DNA of 6,075 nt from Clostridiaceae bacterium. Its GTDB lineage: Bacteria; Bacillota; Clostridia; Lutisporales; Lutisporaceae. Within the stretch, counting starts at the first letter, position 1, and the number at the start of each line of letters is the position of its first letter. The notes beneath the pieces were generated by a model. That model had not been told where the DNA came from, made no database searches, and saw only the letters and a list, made by a program, of their open reading frames with translations. The stretch covers positions 1 to 6,075 of the forward strand of contig DPSW01000388.1 of the NCBI GenBank assembly GCA_003527145.1, given 5' to 3'. This document shows, piece by piece, positions 6,014-6,075 of the stretch. Position numbers and translations under genes: made by a program.

Positions 6014-6075
6014 ATGCGGCTATTGATTATAGAAGATGAAAATGATTTGCGCACTGCTTTGCTGCGAGGATTTCG
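6014..6075 (+). CDS. OmpR-family response regulator, N-terminal start (3' end outside window)
   Basis: Only 20 full codons are visible: MRLLIIEDENDLRTALLRGF. This is the first strand and helix of a receiver domain, with acidic pocket residues E7 and D8 that bind Mg2+ near the phosphorylated Asp (not in the window). The form M-R-L-L-I-x-E-D-E is typical of OmpR/PhoB winged-helix regulators, and a histidine kinase gene usually follows. ATG 6014 has a strong AAAGGAGG (5999-6006) 7 nt upstream. The operator type in front of the gene agrees with an OmpR/PhoB-class regulator that controls itself. The DNA-binding class itself cannot be seen here. Confidence 0.85.
   Translation, partial: MRLLIIEDENDLRTALLRGF

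Overview
The window looks like a low-GC anaerobic Firmicute, most likely a clostridium. The DNA is AT-rich, Shine-Dalgarno sites are strong (GGAGG/GAGGAGG), the genes are of clostridial type (ArsR regulator, ArsP-like permease, IS1182 transposase, PdxS) and the -10 boxes are TATAAT. Species cannot be assigned from this alone.

Left third (1-1682, + strand): the end of an operon. It holds the C-terminal part of a thioredoxin-like DUF2703-type protein, an overlapping ArsR/SmtB metalloid-sensing repressor, and an ArsP-like (DUF318) membrane permease with a TPFCSCSSIP motif. This reads as a toxic-metalloid or organometal response and efflux unit. The thioredoxin-like/permease pairing recalls the selenoprotein-linked Sao genes of anaerobes, but the part that would decide this lies left of the window.

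Middle (1696-3402): a complete IS1182-family insertion sequence with 19-bp terminal inverted repeats. It sits 13 bp past the permease stop codon. Its transposase start region forms the 3' arm of a perfect 13-bp inverted repeat whose 5' arm lies upstream of the element's own promoter. Read-through mRNA from the permease operon could therefore fold over the transposase ribosome site, while the native transcript could not.

Right half (- strand): pdxS, the PLP synthase lyase subunit, is intact and has its own promoter, but pdxT is not in the window. Upstream of pdxS lies a decayed piece of an ExeA/TniB-like AAA ATPase (about 4413-4722). Next comes a secreted HEFGH zinc-peptidase-like protein of the DUF4932 type.

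Far right (5843-6075): the zincin gene is transcribed divergently from an OmpR/PhoB-type response regulator that runs off the window. Each of the two promoters has the same layout: two CTTAACC-like heptads separated by 4 bp, then exactly 10 bp, then a TATAAT/TATACT -10 box. This is the classic direct-repeat operator of PhoB/OmpR regulators. It suggests that the regulator activates both itself and the secreted zincin, and it is the most striking regulatory signal in the window.
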